From NCBI GenBank assembly GCA_963809795.1, contig CAWELN010000013.1:38837-102836 (forward strand): DNA of 64,000 nucleotides, written 5' to 3'. Position 1 is the stretch's first letter; each line of letters starts with the position of its first letter. Under the pieces are notes generated by a model, which was not told the DNA's origin, did no database searches, and saw only the letters and a list, made by a program, of their open reading frames with translations. The position numbers were made by a program, and so were the translations under genes. Positions 7,668-17,150 of this stretch are shown in pieces. Source of the stretch: DASUAS01 sp963809795 (lineage in GTDB: Bacteria > Actinomycetota > Acidimicrobiia > IMCC26256 > DASPTH01).

Positions 7668-8768
7668 ATGCGAATCACCCACCTGACGGCGGTGATCGGC
7701 GGCCATGGCGGAGTACAGCGACTGCTTCACGAGATCGTTCGCTGCCAAGTCAAGCGTGGTCATGAAGTGCAGGTGCTTGCGGCTGCTTCCCCAGACCTAA
7801 CACAGGATCTGGACGTCGGCCCAGAGGTGACGGTGTCCTGGTTTCCGACGACCCGGAGAGTTGCCGGGCGCTACGCATACCAGTCCGGGCTCTTACGCAG
7901 AATCAGAGCTGAGGCTCAGATTCCGGGAATCTTCCACGCCCATCAGCCCTTCTCGACGCCAACCCTCTTTGCTGCTGCGACGCACGCCCCAAGGGTCGTG
8001 ACTCCGTACATGCACACACCGCATGACGTTGATCGACTCACCGCTGCTCGCCGAGCTCTCCAACTTCGCATATTGGCGGCGCGATATCAGGGTGGCCTCG
8101 TCTTTCTCTGCGAAAGTGAGCGCAGAGTATTCGAGTCAATCGCCCACCGCCGCTACCCAGATTCTTCGGTCGTACCACCTGGATTGTCCGAACCCGGACA
8201 GGGTGTCTCGGCATATACCAAGAACGAGCCTGTCGTGCTTGTGGTCTCTCGATTGGTTCGCTATAAGCAGATCGACCGGGTCATCGAGGCCGTCGCCGCG
8301 AGCATTGGACCTTGTCGGCTCGTCGTTGCGGGGGATGGACCTGAGCGCGGCGCGCTGGAGGCAACCTGTAGGGCAAATCGACTCGACCCCTCGAGCACGC
8401 TGCTCGGGTCCGTTGACGATGAAAGCCTGCGGAGGTGGTACCGGACGGCCGATGTCGTCGTCTCGCTCTCCCAAGAAGAATCGTTTGGGCTCACGCTCCT
8501 GGAGGCAGCGTCGGCAGGCGCTGCCCTACTGGTATCGGACATCCCTGCCCACAGGGACGCCCTAGCAGTAGTTGGCCAACAAACTGACAACGCGATCGTT
8601 CGAGCTGACGCGGAAACCGACCGAATTGCCGAGGCACTTGATCGGCTTCTCGTAATTCCCCAGCGACACGTTCCGCGTGAACGACCGGTCCGGACCTGGG
8701 ACGACACTGTCGACGACCTCGAGAACGTCTATCGACGAGTCCTAACCGCCAACGGTGGACGCCACTGA
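7668..8768 (+). CDS. GT4-family glycosyltransferase
   Basis: 366 residues from ATG 7668 (AGGA 7 bases upstream); an in-frame ATG at 7623 would add 15 residues not typical of the fold. The N-terminal acceptor domain starts MRITHLTAVIGGHGGVQRLL. The C-terminal GT-B half has VVLVVSRLVRYKQIDRVIEA, VVAGDGPERGALE, and ESFGLTLLEAASAGAALLVS, the E-x7-E donor-binding motif. It transfers a sugar from a nucleotide donor with retention, most likely on a lipid-linked glycan at the cytoplasmic membrane. Donor and acceptor cannot be read from sequence. Confidence 0.85.
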   Translation: MRITHLTAVIGGHGGVQRLLHEIVRCQVKRGHEVQVLAAASPDLTQDLDVGPEVTVSWFPTTRRVAGRYAYQSGLLRRIRAEAQIPGIFHAHQPFSTPTLFAAATHAPRVVTPYMHTPHDVDRLTAARRALQLRILAARYQGGLVFLCESERRVFESIAHRRYPDSSVVPPGLSEPGQGVSAYTKNEPVVLVVSRLVRYKQIDRVIEAVAASIGPCRLVVAGDGPERGALEATCRANRLDPSSTLLGSVDDESLRRWYRTADVVVSLSQEESFGLTLLEAASAGAALLVSDIPAHRDALAVVGQQTDNAIVRADAETDRIAEALDRLLVIPQRHVPRERPVRTWDDTVDDLENVYRRVLTANGGRH

Positions 8769-9054
8769 ATCTCCCGGCCCGCCTGGCTGCTTGCTCCTAT
8801 AGCCGGGCGCGCCACGGTCGACGGTCCGATCGCCTGCCGCCGCTGGTGGGCCGACCGCACCGTGCCCTTCCAGACGGGCGTAAAGATGCCTGGTGGCCGA
8901 GCTGCAACTTTCAGAACTGCATCTTGGCGCGGAAGCTACGCAACAACACCAACCAAACGAACACCGAATGACCCTCCGCGCTTACGCGCGTCCGAACAGG
9001 CTCGACAAGCCCGCTCCATCACGGACACGCACTCCCTGGACGGAGCAAGCATCG
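8769..9054. other. Intergenic stretch with no recognisable gene
   Basis: 286 bases between the GT4 stop and the convergent GH15 stop. Short open frames exist on the plus strand (for example one ending ...NTNQTNTE before a TGA near 8970) but I recognise no domain, and no clear start or hairpin. It may be a decayed gene tail. Confidence 0.4.
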
Positions 9055-10869
9055 TCACGAGGAGCCCATCGCTTCCGCGATCGCCAACCCGGCGTGGATC
9101 AGTCCGATGTGCGTGAATGCCTGCGGATAGTTCCCGAGCAGCTCACCCGTCGCCGGGTCGACCTCCTCCGACAGCAACCCGAGGTCGTTCGCGCAGGACG
9201 CCATCCGATCGAAGAGCGCACGTGCCCGCTCGACCTCGCCGGCCCAGGCGAGGCACTCGGCCAGCCAGAACGTGCAGATGCCGAAGGTGCCCTCGCCGCC
9301 CGTGAGGCCGTCCTCGTTCAGATACCGGTACACGAAGCCGTGCTCGTCGGAGAGACGGTCTGCCACCGCGTCGATGGTGGCGTGCATGCGGGGATCGGTC
9401 GCGGGCAGGAAGCCGACGATCGGCATCATCAGCACCGACGCGTCCAGGTCGTCGCGCCCGAAGGCCTGCGTGTACGCGCCCGCGGTGTCGCTCCAGCCCC
9501 GATCGAGGATGGCGGCGCGGACCTGGTCGCGGTGGTCGGTCCAGTTGGCGACGCGCTCCTCGGCCGCGCCGATGACCGGCGCCAGCTTCACCGCCCGGTC
9601 GAGCGCCACCCAGTTCATCAACTTGGAGTACAGGAAGTGGTCGGCGCCGCCGCGCACCTCCCAGATCCCCTCGTCGACGTCCATCCAGCGGAGCACGGCC
9701 CGGTCGGCGACGTCGGCGAGGAAGGCCCCGTACTCGGGATCGAGGTCGATGTCGAGCTGCGACATCTGCCAGGCCGCGTCCAGGAGCTCGCCGTACACGT
9801 CGAGCTGCGTCTGGTCCCACGCGCCGTTGCCGATGCGCACCGGCCGGCTGTCACGGTGACCCGACAGTGCCACCAGCTCGTGCTCCGGGATGAAGCGCTC
9901 GCCGCGGATGCCGTACATGATCTGCAGCCCCTGGCCGATTGCGAGGCTGCCGGCGGTGGCGGTGGCGAAGAAGTCGAAGTAGGCCGTCGCCTCGAACGCG
10001 CACCCGCTGGCGGCGAGGGCACCGATGGTGAAGCTGGCGTCGCGCACCCAGGTGTAGCGGTAGTCCCAGTTGCGCACGCCGCCGATCTCCTCGGGCAGCG
10101 AGGTCGTCGGGGCCGCGACGATGGCGCCGGTCGGCGCGTAGTTCAGCGCCCGCAGCACGACCGCGCTCCGGCGCAGGAGGTCGCGGTGGTCGCCCTCGTA
10201 ACCGACGAGCTTCGTCGCCCACGACTGCCAACCGTCGATGGTGTCGTCGCGCGCCGCGATCACACCCGCCGACGACGGCATCGGTGGTGCCTCGCGCCAT
10301 GGGTCGGTGACGTTCAGCGCGAAGCAACGGTGCTCGCCCGCCCGCACCAGGAACCGCGCGCGCAGCACGCCGCGGTCGGGCTCGAGCTCGACGTCGGTGG
10401 CGATCGTGGCGCGGATGGGGCCACCGCGCGTGTGCCAGAGGCCGCTCGCGTCTTCGCTCACCAGCGGCGTCGTCAAGCCGTACTCGGGACGCACCGCGAT
10501 CTCGACGTCGAGCTCGACCGATCCTTCGATGCCCTCGACGACGCGGCCGATCGCCGCGGGCGAGTGACGGCCGATGTCGTTGTGCTTGTCGTCCGCGTGC
10601 AGCGGCATGAAGTCGTTCAGCACGACCCGGCCGCTCGCCGTGCGCAGCTCGGTGCGGAGCACCATGGTGTCCTCGACGTACTCGCGTCGCGACTCGCTCG
10701 GCTCGACGGTGCTCAGCCGCCAGGAACCACCGGGTTCACCCAGGATGCTGGCGAAGCAGGCGGCGGAGTCGAACGACGGGAGGCACGCCCAGTCGATCGA
10801 TCCATCACGCGAGACGAGCGCCGATCCCTGACAGTTCGAGAGCAACGCGTAGTCCGCGATGCGCGCCAT
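9055..10869 (-). CDS. GH15-family glucoamylase/trehalase-like glycoside hydrolase
   Basis: 604 residues from ATG 10869 (GAGGGA about 10 bases upstream). The N-terminal domain begins MARIADYALLSNCQGSALVS and DGSIDWACLPSFDSAACF, typical of the actinobacterial GH15 group. The (alpha/alpha)6 barrel follows, with VRNWDYRYTWVRDASFTIGAL (catalytic-acid region), WDQTQLDVYGELLDAAW and a late FTHIGLIHAGLAIAEA block. Enzymes of this type hydrolyse terminal alpha-glucose from trehalose, glucans or oligosaccharides by inversion, in the cytoplasm as no signal peptide is seen. Length is standard. It stands alone, convergent to the GT4 gene, and may tie storage sugar to the glucose block near 55 kb (inference). 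Confidence 0.85.
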   Translation of the reverse strand: MARIADYALLSNCQGSALVSRDGSIDWACLPSFDSAACFASILGEPGGSWRLSTVEPSESRREYVEDTMVLRTELRTASGRVVLNDFMPLHADDKHNDIGRHSPAAIGRVVEGIEGSVELDVEIAVRPEYGLTTPLVSEDASGLWHTRGGPIRATIATDVELEPDRGVLRARFLVRAGEHRCFALNVTDPWREAPPMPSSAGVIAARDDTIDGWQSWATKLVGYEGDHRDLLRRSAVVLRALNYAPTGAIVAAPTTSLPEEIGGVRNWDYRYTWVRDASFTIGALAASGCAFEATAYFDFFATATAGSLAIGQGLQIMYGIRGERFIPEHELVALSGHRDSRPVRIGNGAWDQTQLDVYGELLDAAWQMSQLDIDLDPEYGAFLADVADRAVLRWMDVDEGIWEVRGGADHFLYSKLMNWVALDRAVKLAPVIGAAEERVANWTDHRDQVRAAILDRGWSDTAGAYTQAFGRDDLDASVLMMPIVGFLPATDPRMHATIDAVADRLSDEHGFVYRYLNEDGLTGGEGTFGICTFWLAECLAWAGEVERARALFDRMASCANDLGLLSEEVDPATGELLGNYPQAFTHIGLIHAGLAIAEAMGSS

Positions 10870-11006
10870 GCGGTGTCGTCCCTCGCGTTTGGTCAGGCGT
10901 TCACGACGCGTCACCCAGGGTGCCGCGATCCTCAGGCGCCCGAGTGCGGACCACACGTCGCCCTCACATGAGCTCGCGGGCCGACCCGCATCCGAGTCGC
11001 GGCGAC

Positions 11007-11603
11007 TCAGCCGCAGCTGAGCCAGATCTCGAACGAGTCCCAGTCGGCCAGTTCGCGAGAGAGTCGCGGTGCCGACGAACGGCCACAACCTTGTTGGCCG
11101 ACTGCAAGTCGTGGCTGTAGACGCTCGCATCGATGTGCCGATCACGGACGTGCGCCGTTCGGCGGCTGCGACGATCGTTGCAGGAGCAGCCGGCACCGCA
11201 CCGTGAACGTGATGGCGTTCGCCGCGTCGGTCGAGGATGTGCCACAGTGGCAGCTGGGTGAGGTCTGCGACATGACAGCGCCAGCGTGTTCGGAGCGGAT
11301 CGGAGCCGCCGCCGTGAGTCGCCGCAGCGTCGTCGCCAGTGAGGGGTGGGGCATCCGCACGCTGGCGACGGTCGGGGTAGCGTGAACAGCTGTTCGACGA
11401 TCGACGCTGCAGTGGATCTGGTAGCAGCCCGGGGTCGCGGTGGCGGCGACTGCGGCTGCTGGGCTCGACAGTGAGTCGATGATCATCGGCGCGGTCCACG
11501 CCGCGGCGCCCGCGATACCGGCGGCCTTGATCATCTGCCGACGGTTCAGGCCCGGACGACCTTCACCGTCGACAGGGTCGACGTCGTGATCTGTGGGGGT
11601 CAC
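11007..11603 (-). CDS. Tat-exported Cys-containing protein, frameshifted
   Basis: Start GTG 11603 with AGGA 7 bases upstream. A clear twin-arginine signal follows: NRRQMIKAAGIAGAAAW, then a hydrophobic run and SSPAAA. The mature part starts GCYQIHCSV. The open frame then runs to 11142 but the better C-terminus is elsewhere: by stepping one base each near 11195, 11070 and 11045 the chain reads CGAGCSCNDRR, DASVYSHDLQSANKVV, PFVGTATLSR and ends ADWDSFEIWLSCG with TGA at 11007-11009. The steps all have the sense of one extra base, as elsewhere in this window. Role unknown; a secreted, disulphide-containing surface protein is inference. The middle third of the chain is uncertain. Confidence 0.5.
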
Positions 11604-11829
11604 GTGCGGTCCTGCCTCTCGGGCCCTGAGAATCGCCGCAGTGTACCGAAGTTCGTCGGAGTCACCATGGATCACCTTGAGCGTCAAAAACCTGTTCGAG
11701 TCACGTACAGCCCAGCCAGATCGCTGATTTGCTGCCCGCGCTTCGTCATCCTGCCGACAGCACGCTACCCAGATCGAGGGGACCCGACGCACCATCCTCA
11801 GGCACCGATCGCCGCCCGCGACGGGCTAC

Positions 11830-11835
11830 TACCGT
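11830..11835 (+). promoter_or_regulatory. TACCGT -10 box, leaderless type
   Basis: TACCGT ends 8 bases before ATG 11844 and supports that start over the open frame reaching upstream to 11586. Confidence 0.5.
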
Positions 11836-11843
11836 TGCGGCGC

Positions 11844-13025
11844 ATGGCACCGAGCGGCACCGCGGCCGAAGAAGCGGCTCTTCGGCGACCGTCACCGGTG
11901 ACCGAGAAGCGTTCGCGCGTCCTCTCGCTGATCAAGGGCCTCGGACCGGGCGGGGCCGAGCGGCTGCTCGTCGAGCAGGCGGCCGGCGGCGACCGGGACC
12001 GCTTCCAGCACGAGGTCGCCTACGTCCTCGACTGGAAGCGGCACCTCGTGCCCGAGCTCGAGGCGCTCGGGGTGCCGACGCACTGCCTGGGCGTGAACGA
12101 CGAGCGCGACCCGCGCTGGGCGACCCGGCTCGCCGGTCTCCTCCGCCGGGAGCGCTACGACATCGTCCACGCGCACTCGCCCGTGGTCGCCACGGTCGCG
12201 CGGGTCGAGGTCAGGGCCCGGCCGAAGGACCGCCGGCCCGGGTTCGTGTACACGGAGCACAACCGGTGGCCGTCGTACCGGACCGAGACCAGGCTCGCCA
12301 ACCAGCTGACGTTCGGACTGAACGACGCGGTGTTCGCAGTGTCGGAGGACGTGCGCAGCTCCGTCTCTCCGCGGTACCGGACCGGCGTCGAGGTGGTGAT
12401 CCACGGCGTCGACGTGACGCGGGTCCGCGCCCATCTCCGAGATCGCGAACAGACGAGGAAGGAGCTCGGCGTCCTGCCGGGCGAGTCGCTCGCGGTGACC
12501 GTCGCCAACCTCCGCGACGACAAGAACTACCCCGGGCTCATCGAAGCGGCGCGCCTCGTCGGAGAGCGCGGCGCGCCGGTGAGATTTGCGACCGCAGGCC
12601 AAGGACCACTGGAGGCGCAGATCCGGGAGCTGCAACGCCGGAGCGGCCTCGGTGAGCGTTTCGCGTTGCTCGGGTACCGGGACGATGCCACCCGCCTCAT
12701 CGCTGCGGCCGACCTCTTCGTCCTCGCGTCGCACCACGAAGGCCTGCCGGTCACGGTGATGGAAGCCCTCACTCTCGGCGTGCCGGTCGTGGCGCCGGCG
12801 GTGGGCGGGCTCCCCGAGGTCGTGACGAGCGGGACCAACGGCATCCTCGTCGCGGCGCGCTCGGCGCCGGCGCTCGCCGACGCCATCGCGCAAGCCGTCG
12901 AGCCGGAGGTGCACGCGCACCTCGTAGCTGGTGCGTCGCGCACCGGCGAACGTTTCTCCTCGCGGCATGCGATCGCGCGCATCGAAGCCGCCTACGCGGC
13001 GCTGGCGCCCACACCTCGTTCGTGA
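11844..13025 (+). CDS. GT4-family glycosyltransferase
   Basis: 393 residues. It opens with RVLSLIKGLGPGGAERLLVEQ, the acceptor-side glycine loop, and has FVYTEHNRWPSYR in mid-domain. The donor half carries LAVTVANLRDDKNYPGLIEA, FATAGQGPLE, and HHEGLPVTVMEALTLGVPVVAP (E-x7-E). The upstream TACCGT box fixes ATG 11844; residues 1-18 are a short variable lead. Expected role is retaining sugar transfer onto the lipid-linked glycan on the cytoplasmic face. Its last 34 bases overlap the convergent membrane-protein gene. Confidence 0.85.
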   Translation: MAPSGTAAEEAALRRPSPVTEKRSRVLSLIKGLGPGGAERLLVEQAAGGDRDRFQHEVAYVLDWKRHLVPELEALGVPTHCLGVNDERDPRWATRLAGLLRRERYDIVHAHSPVVATVARVEVRARPKDRRPGFVYTEHNRWPSYRTETRLANQLTFGLNDAVFAVSEDVRSSVSPRYRTGVEVVIHGVDVTRVRAHLRDREQTRKELGVLPGESLAVTVANLRDDKNYPGLIEAARLVGERGAPVRFATAGQGPLEAQIRELQRRSGLGERFALLGYRDDATRLIAAADLFVLASHHEGLPVTVMEALTLGVPVVAPAVGGLPEVVTSGTNGILVAARSAPALADAIAQAVEPEVHAHLVAGASRTGERFSSRHAIARIEAAYAALAPTPRS

Positions 13026-13855
13026 GCCAACGCCAGCAGCACCGCGGCGGCGAGCACGAACGCCGGGATCGACAGCGCCACTGCGGACCAGGCGGAGTGC
13101 TCGAACCCCGCGACGCGTGACTCGAACGCGACCAACGCGCACTGGGTGACGACGAGCAGCGCGATCCGCGCGGAAGTCACCCGCCGCCATCGCACCAGCG
13201 GGATCAGGAGCACCACCCCGAGACAGGCGATGCCGCCGACGACCGATCCCGGCCGGCCGACGCCGCCGTACGCCACTACCCACACGAACAGACCGGTCAG
13301 CGTGACCTGGCCGAGGGCGTGCCCGAGCCGGGGCTCGAGCGCGATCACCGTGCCGGCGAGGAGCGCGCCCAGCAACGCCTTCGGCGCCTCGGTGTCGGGC
13401 ACGCAGAAGTAGACGCCGCCGGCACCGATGGCCAGGAGCACCGGGAGGACACGCGGCATCACCCGGTCGACCCCATCGGCCGACACACCACCGACGAGGG
13501 CGGCGACGGCGACCAGCACACGGATCCACAGGGCCCACCCGTCCGGGAGCGCCGCACCGAGCACCACTGCTCCCGGTGTCACACAGAGCACGCGTTCCAT
13601 GGTCGCCAGGTCACGGGCCAGCCATTCGCCGAGGGCGAGGAGCACGACGCCGACGACGAGCGGCGCGGGCAGCCGGTGCTCGACCCGGAGACCGACGAGG
13701 CACCCGATCGCGACCGCGATCGCGACGCCAGGCTCACCCGCACCCCGGCGAACGCGGACCCAGACGAAGACCACGCCGACGGCGGCGACGACGAGGGCGA
13801 CCCAGAACGCGGCGTCGTCGACCACGTTCTCGACGTCGTGCACGAGCCGTAGCAT
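12992..13855 (-). CDS. Polytopic membrane protein, function unknown
   Basis: 287 residues, about eight to nine hydrophobic segments with few polar loops (for example FWVALVVAAVGVVFVWV, VLVAVAALVGGVS, VVGGIACLGVVLLIPLV). No catalytic motif is recognised. A charge-poor helix bundle like this next to GT genes could be a flippase accessory or polymerase-like protein, but this is only position. Its ATG (13855-13853) sits 7 bases from the divergent GT4 start and is overlapped by that gene's -10 box. The 3' end overlaps the neighbouring GT4 gene by 34 bases. Confidence 0.6.
   Translation of the reverse strand: MLRLVHDVENVVDDAAFWVALVVAAVGVVFVWVRVRRGAGEPGVAIAVAIGCLVGLRVEHRLPAPLVVGVVLLALGEWLARDLATMERVLCVTPGAVVLGAALPDGWALWIRVLVAVAALVGGVSADGVDRVMPRVLPVLLAIGAGGVYFCVPDTEAPKALLGALLAGTVIALEPRLGHALGQVTLTGLFVWVVAYGGVGRPGSVVGGIACLGVVLLIPLVRWRRVTSARIALLVVTQCALVAFESRVAGFEHSAWSAVALSIPAFVLAAAVLLALAHERGVGASAA
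13850..13855 (+). promoter_or_regulatory. TAGCAT -10 box overlapping the divergent start codon
   Basis: TAGCAT ends 7 bases before ATG 13863. The same CAT is the reverse complement of the ATG starting the minus-strand membrane protein, so polymerase at this promoter would cover the other gene's start. Confidence 0.5.
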
Positions 13856-13862
13856 CGCTCAA

Positions 13863-15044
13863 ATGGCGGGGGCGCGTGAACGTGGACGGCGTCTGACCGT
13901 CGCGCACCTGACCACTGTCGACGTGAGCCTCCGCTTCCTCCTGCTCGCGCAGCTCCGCGCCGTGCGCGATCTCGGCGGGGTCGCCATCGGCATCAGCGCG
14001 CCCGGACCGTGGGTGGCCGAGCTCGAGGCGGAGGGGATCCGCCACGTCCCTGTCGCGTCGTCGACGCGTGCGATGGACCCGGCCGCCGACGTACGGGCCG
14101 CCCGCGAGCTCTGGCGCATCCTGCAGCGCGAGCAGGTGGACGTCCTGCACACGCACAACCCGAAACCCGGGCTGTACGGCCGCGTCGTCGGGCGACTGGC
14201 GCGGGTACCGGTCGTCGTCAACACCGTCCACGGTCTCTACGCGACCGACGACGACCCGATCTCCCGTCGGGCCGCGGTGTACTCCCTCGAGGCGTTCGCC
14301 TCCCGGTTCTCCGACGCGGAGCTGATCCAGAATCCCGAGGACCTCGAGCTCATGCGCCGATGGCACCTCACGCGCAACGCCGAGTTGCTCGGCAACGGCG
14401 TCGATCTCACCCGGTTCGACCCCGCGCGGTTCTCGACCGACGACCGCCACGCCGTCCGGGCGGCGCTCGGCATCGACGACGACACCGTGCTCGTCGGTAC
14501 CGTCGGGCGACTGGTCGCGGAGAAGGGCCTGCCGGAGCTGTTCGCGGCGATGACGCGTCTCCCCCGCGACCGCTTCGTCCTCGTGGTGGTGGGCGCGCCC
14601 GATCCCGTCAAGCCCGATGCGCTCGGCGCCGATGAAGTCGCGCGTGCACGCGAACACGGGGTTCGGTTCCTCGGTCATCGCGACGACGTCGACGCGCTGT
14701 ACGCGGCCATGGATATCTTCGTGCTGGCGTCGCACCGTGAAGGCTTCCCGCGCGCGGCGATGGAGGCGACCGCGATGGGACTTCCGGTCGTCGCCACCGA
14801 CGTCCGCGGGTGCCGGGAGGTCGTCGACGACGGCGTCACCGGATCGCTGGTGCCGGTCGACGACGCCGCCGCGCTGGCGGCGGCGCTCCGGGCGCTCCAG
14901 GAGCCGGGCGCGCGACGCGCCCTCGGCGGCGCCGCCCGCACGCGAGCCCGGCAGCACTTCGACGAGCGCCGGGTCGTCGAGATCGTGCTGGCCGCGTACC
15001 GACGCGTCGCCCGGCAGAAGGGCCTCGCACTCCCCGGTCTGTGA
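13863..15044 (+). CDS. GT4-family glycosyltransferase
   Basis: 393 residues. The N-terminal half reads LTVAHLTTVDVSLRFLLLAQLRAV and DVLHTHNPKPGLYGRVVGRLA, typical of WcaL/PglA-like enzymes that start chain growth on a lipid-linked first sugar. The donor half has VLVGTVGRLVAEKGLPELF, VRFLGHRDDVDALYAAMDIFV and HREGFPRAAMEATAMGLPVV. It precedes the PglF-like dehydratase by 147 bases, which fits a PglA-like role adding the second sugar (inference). Confidence 0.85.
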   Translation: MAGARERGRRLTVAHLTTVDVSLRFLLLAQLRAVRDLGGVAIGISAPGPWVAELEAEGIRHVPVASSTRAMDPAADVRAARELWRILQREQVDVLHTHNPKPGLYGRVVGRLARVPVVVNTVHGLYATDDDPISRRAAVYSLEAFASRFSDAELIQNPEDLELMRRWHLTRNAELLGNGVDLTRFDPARFSTDDRHAVRAALGIDDDTVLVGTVGRLVAEKGLPELFAAMTRLPRDRFVLVVVGAPDPVKPDALGADEVARAREHGVRFLGHRDDVDALYAAMDIFVLASHREGFPRAAMEATAMGLPVVATDVRGCREVVDDGVTGSLVPVDDAAALAAALRALQEPGARRALGGAARTRARQHFDERRVVEIVLAAYRRVARQKGLALPGL

Positions 15045-15191
15045 ACCCGAGTCAACTACTGTCGCGGCGATCGATCCTCTCGACACGCTCGTGGCAGGCC
15101 GAGAGGGAACACGCTCCGTCGTGGGCCCGGTGACGAGGATCGCCGGTCACCGGTGCGGAGCGACCGTGGAACCGGGGACGTCCGGAGGCGT

Positions 15192-17099
15192 GTGGGGCCA
15201 GTGGTAGATCGAATCGACCCGGGCACGCCCAGGAGTCTCTGGGCCCGCATCGCGCGATCGGCCATCCGCGTACGCGGCGACTTCGCCCTCGTGCTGCTCG
15301 ATGTGGTGCTGACGGTCTTCACCTACCTGCTGCTGTTCGCGCTGCGCTTCGACTTCAGCGTGCCCGCCCACTACTGGAACAACTTCCAGATCTTCCTCCC
15401 GGTCGCCTGCCTCGTGAGCGTGGGCAGCATGTGGGCGTGGGGCTGCTACGGCCGCACGTGGCGCCACGCCAGCATCGACGAAGCCCTGCGACTGCTCGCG
15501 GCCGGCGCCACCACCGGGTTCGTCCTCGTGCTGTCCTTCATGTGGAGCTCCGAGCGCGTTCCCCTCACCGTCGTGGTCGTCGGGCCGGTCATCGCCACCT
15601 TCCTCTACGGCATGGTCCGGTTCCAGCAGCGGCTGTTCGCGTTCCGTCGGAACTCGTACACGAGCACCGGCGTGCGCGTCGCCGTCGTCGGCGCGGGAAC
15701 CAACGGCGCCGCGGCGCTGCGCGAGATGCAGCAGTCCCCCATCCTCGGCCTGGTGCCGGTGGTCGCGGTCGACGACGACCCCGGGCTGTGGAACCGCTCG
15801 ATGCACGGCGTGCCGGTCACCGGGTCGGTCGACGACCTTCCGCGCATCGTCGCCGACCATGACGTGCACCTCATGCTCCTGGCCATGCCCTCGGCCCCGC
15901 GGAGGGTCGTGCAGCGCGTCGCCGACACCGCCGAGGCGGCCCACATCCCGGTACGCGTCCTGCGGGAGTCCTCCTCCTGGGTGCACGGCATGCCACGCCT
16001 GCGCGAGATGAGCGACCTGAACATCGAGGACCTGCTCGGGCGCCGGCAGGTCGACCTCGACCTCGAACCGGTGCGCAAGCTGCTGCACGGACGCCGGGTG
16101 CTCGTCACGGGCGGCGGCGGCTGGATCGGCTCGGAGATCGCCCGCCAGGTCGCCGGGTTCGGTCCTTCGCAATTGGTGCTCCTCGACCACGACGAGACCC
16201 ACCTGCACGACACCGTGTACGACCTGCAGGGCATCGCCGACCCCGAGGTCGTCCTCGCCGACATCCGCGATGCTCCGACGATCGACGCGGTGTTCCGGCG
16301 GGTGCGGCCCGAGATCGTGTTCCACGCCGCCGCGCACAAGCACGTCCCCGTGCTCGAGGACTTCGCGTGTGAGGCGGCCCGCACCAACGTCTTCGGGACG
16401 CTCAACGTGATCGACGCCTGTGCACGGGTCGACGTGGCGCAGCTCGTGTGCATCTCCACCGACAAGGCCGCGACGCCGACGAGCGTCATGGGCGCGTCGA
16501 AGTGGCTGGCCGAACAGATCGTGCTCGAGCGCGCCAACTGCGACGGGTACCGCTCGGTGCGGTTCGGCAACGTGCTCGGGAGTCGCGGCAGCGTGATCCC
16601 CACGTTCCAGAAGCAGATCGCCGCCGGCGGCCCGGTGACGGTCACCGATCCGCGCATGACCCGGTACTTCATGAGCACCGACGAGGCCGTTCGGCTCGTG
16701 CTGCTCGGCGCATCGCTCCCCGGTGACCACCAGGTGCTGGCGCTCGAGATGGGCGAGCAGGTCAACATCTACGCGCTCGCCGAACGGATGATCCGATTGT
16801 GCGGGCTCCGACCGCACGACGACATCGAGATCAAGGTGACCGGACTGCGGCCGGGCGAGAGGCTCGCCGAGTCCCTGATCGGTCCGGCGGAGACCAGTGC
16901 CGCCGAGCACGGGGCCCTGCTGCACAGCATCGAGCCCGCGGCGCTGGGTCCGACGCGACTCGCGCAGGGCCTGGAGCTCCTCGAGCGGCTCACCATCGAC
17001 GACGACCACGTCGCCGCGCGTGAGGTGCTGCTCGACCTCGCGCGTCCGGCCGCGCACCACTTCGGATCGGACCCCGACACCCCGCTCCGCGCGTCCTGA
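15192..17099 (+). CDS. Membrane NDP-sugar 4,6-dehydratase, FlaA1/CapD/PglF family
   Basis: About 635 residues. GTG 15192 is preceded by GGAGG with 4 bases spacing; GTG 15153 and 15201 are alternatives. Four N-terminal membrane segments (about 25-150) are followed by a Rossmann-like domain (VRVAVVGAGTNGAAAL) and then the SDR dehydratase: VLVTGGGGWIGSEIARQV, FHAAAHKHVPVLE, and CISTDKAATPTSVMGASKWL. The S-M-K arrangement with Met in place of the usual catalytic Tyr is the hallmark of PglF/WbpM-type enzymes. They convert UDP-GlcNAc to the 4-keto-6-deoxy sugar, the entry to diacetamido sugars. PglE-, PglD- and PglC-like genes lie at 47-51 kb. Confidence 0.9.
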   Translation: MGPVVDRIDPGTPRSLWARIARSAIRVRGDFALVLLDVVLTVFTYLLLFALRFDFSVPAHYWNNFQIFLPVACLVSVGSMWAWGCYGRTWRHASIDEALRLLAAGATTGFVLVLSFMWSSERVPLTVVVVGPVIATFLYGMVRFQQRLFAFRRNSYTSTGVRVAVVGAGTNGAAALREMQQSPILGLVPVVAVDDDPGLWNRSMHGVPVTGSVDDLPRIVADHDVHLMLLAMPSAPRRVVQRVADTAEAAHIPVRVLRESSSWVHGMPRLREMSDLNIEDLLGRRQVDLDLEPVRKLLHGRRVLVTGGGGWIGSEIARQVAGFGPSQLVLLDHDETHLHDTVYDLQGIADPEVVLADIRDAPTIDAVFRRVRPEIVFHAAAHKHVPVLEDFACEAARTNVFGTLNVIDACARVDVAQLVCISTDKAATPTSVMGASKWLAEQIVLERANCDGYRSVRFGNVLGSRGSVIPTFQKQIAAGGPVTVTDPRMTRYFMSTDEAVRLVLLGASLPGDHQVLALEMGEQVNIYALAERMIRLCGLRPHDDIEIKVTGLRPGERLAESLIGPAETSAAEHGALLHSIEPAALGPTRLAQGLELLERLTIDDDHVAAREVLLDLARPAAHHFGSDPDTPLRAS

Positions 17100-17138
17100 C
17101 CGCGCCGGGGCCGCGCGTCCCGCCGAGCCCCTCCCACC

Positions 17139-17144
17139 TAGCAT
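17139..17144 (+). promoter_or_regulatory. TAGCAT -10 box, leaderless type
   Basis: TAGCAT ends 6 bases before ATG 17151 of the DUF4012 fusion gene. Confidence 0.45.
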
Positions 17145-17150
17145 GACCTG

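Noticed and set aside
8769..9054. Insertion sequence remnant
   Set aside because: No terminal repeats, transposase motif or target duplication could be found.
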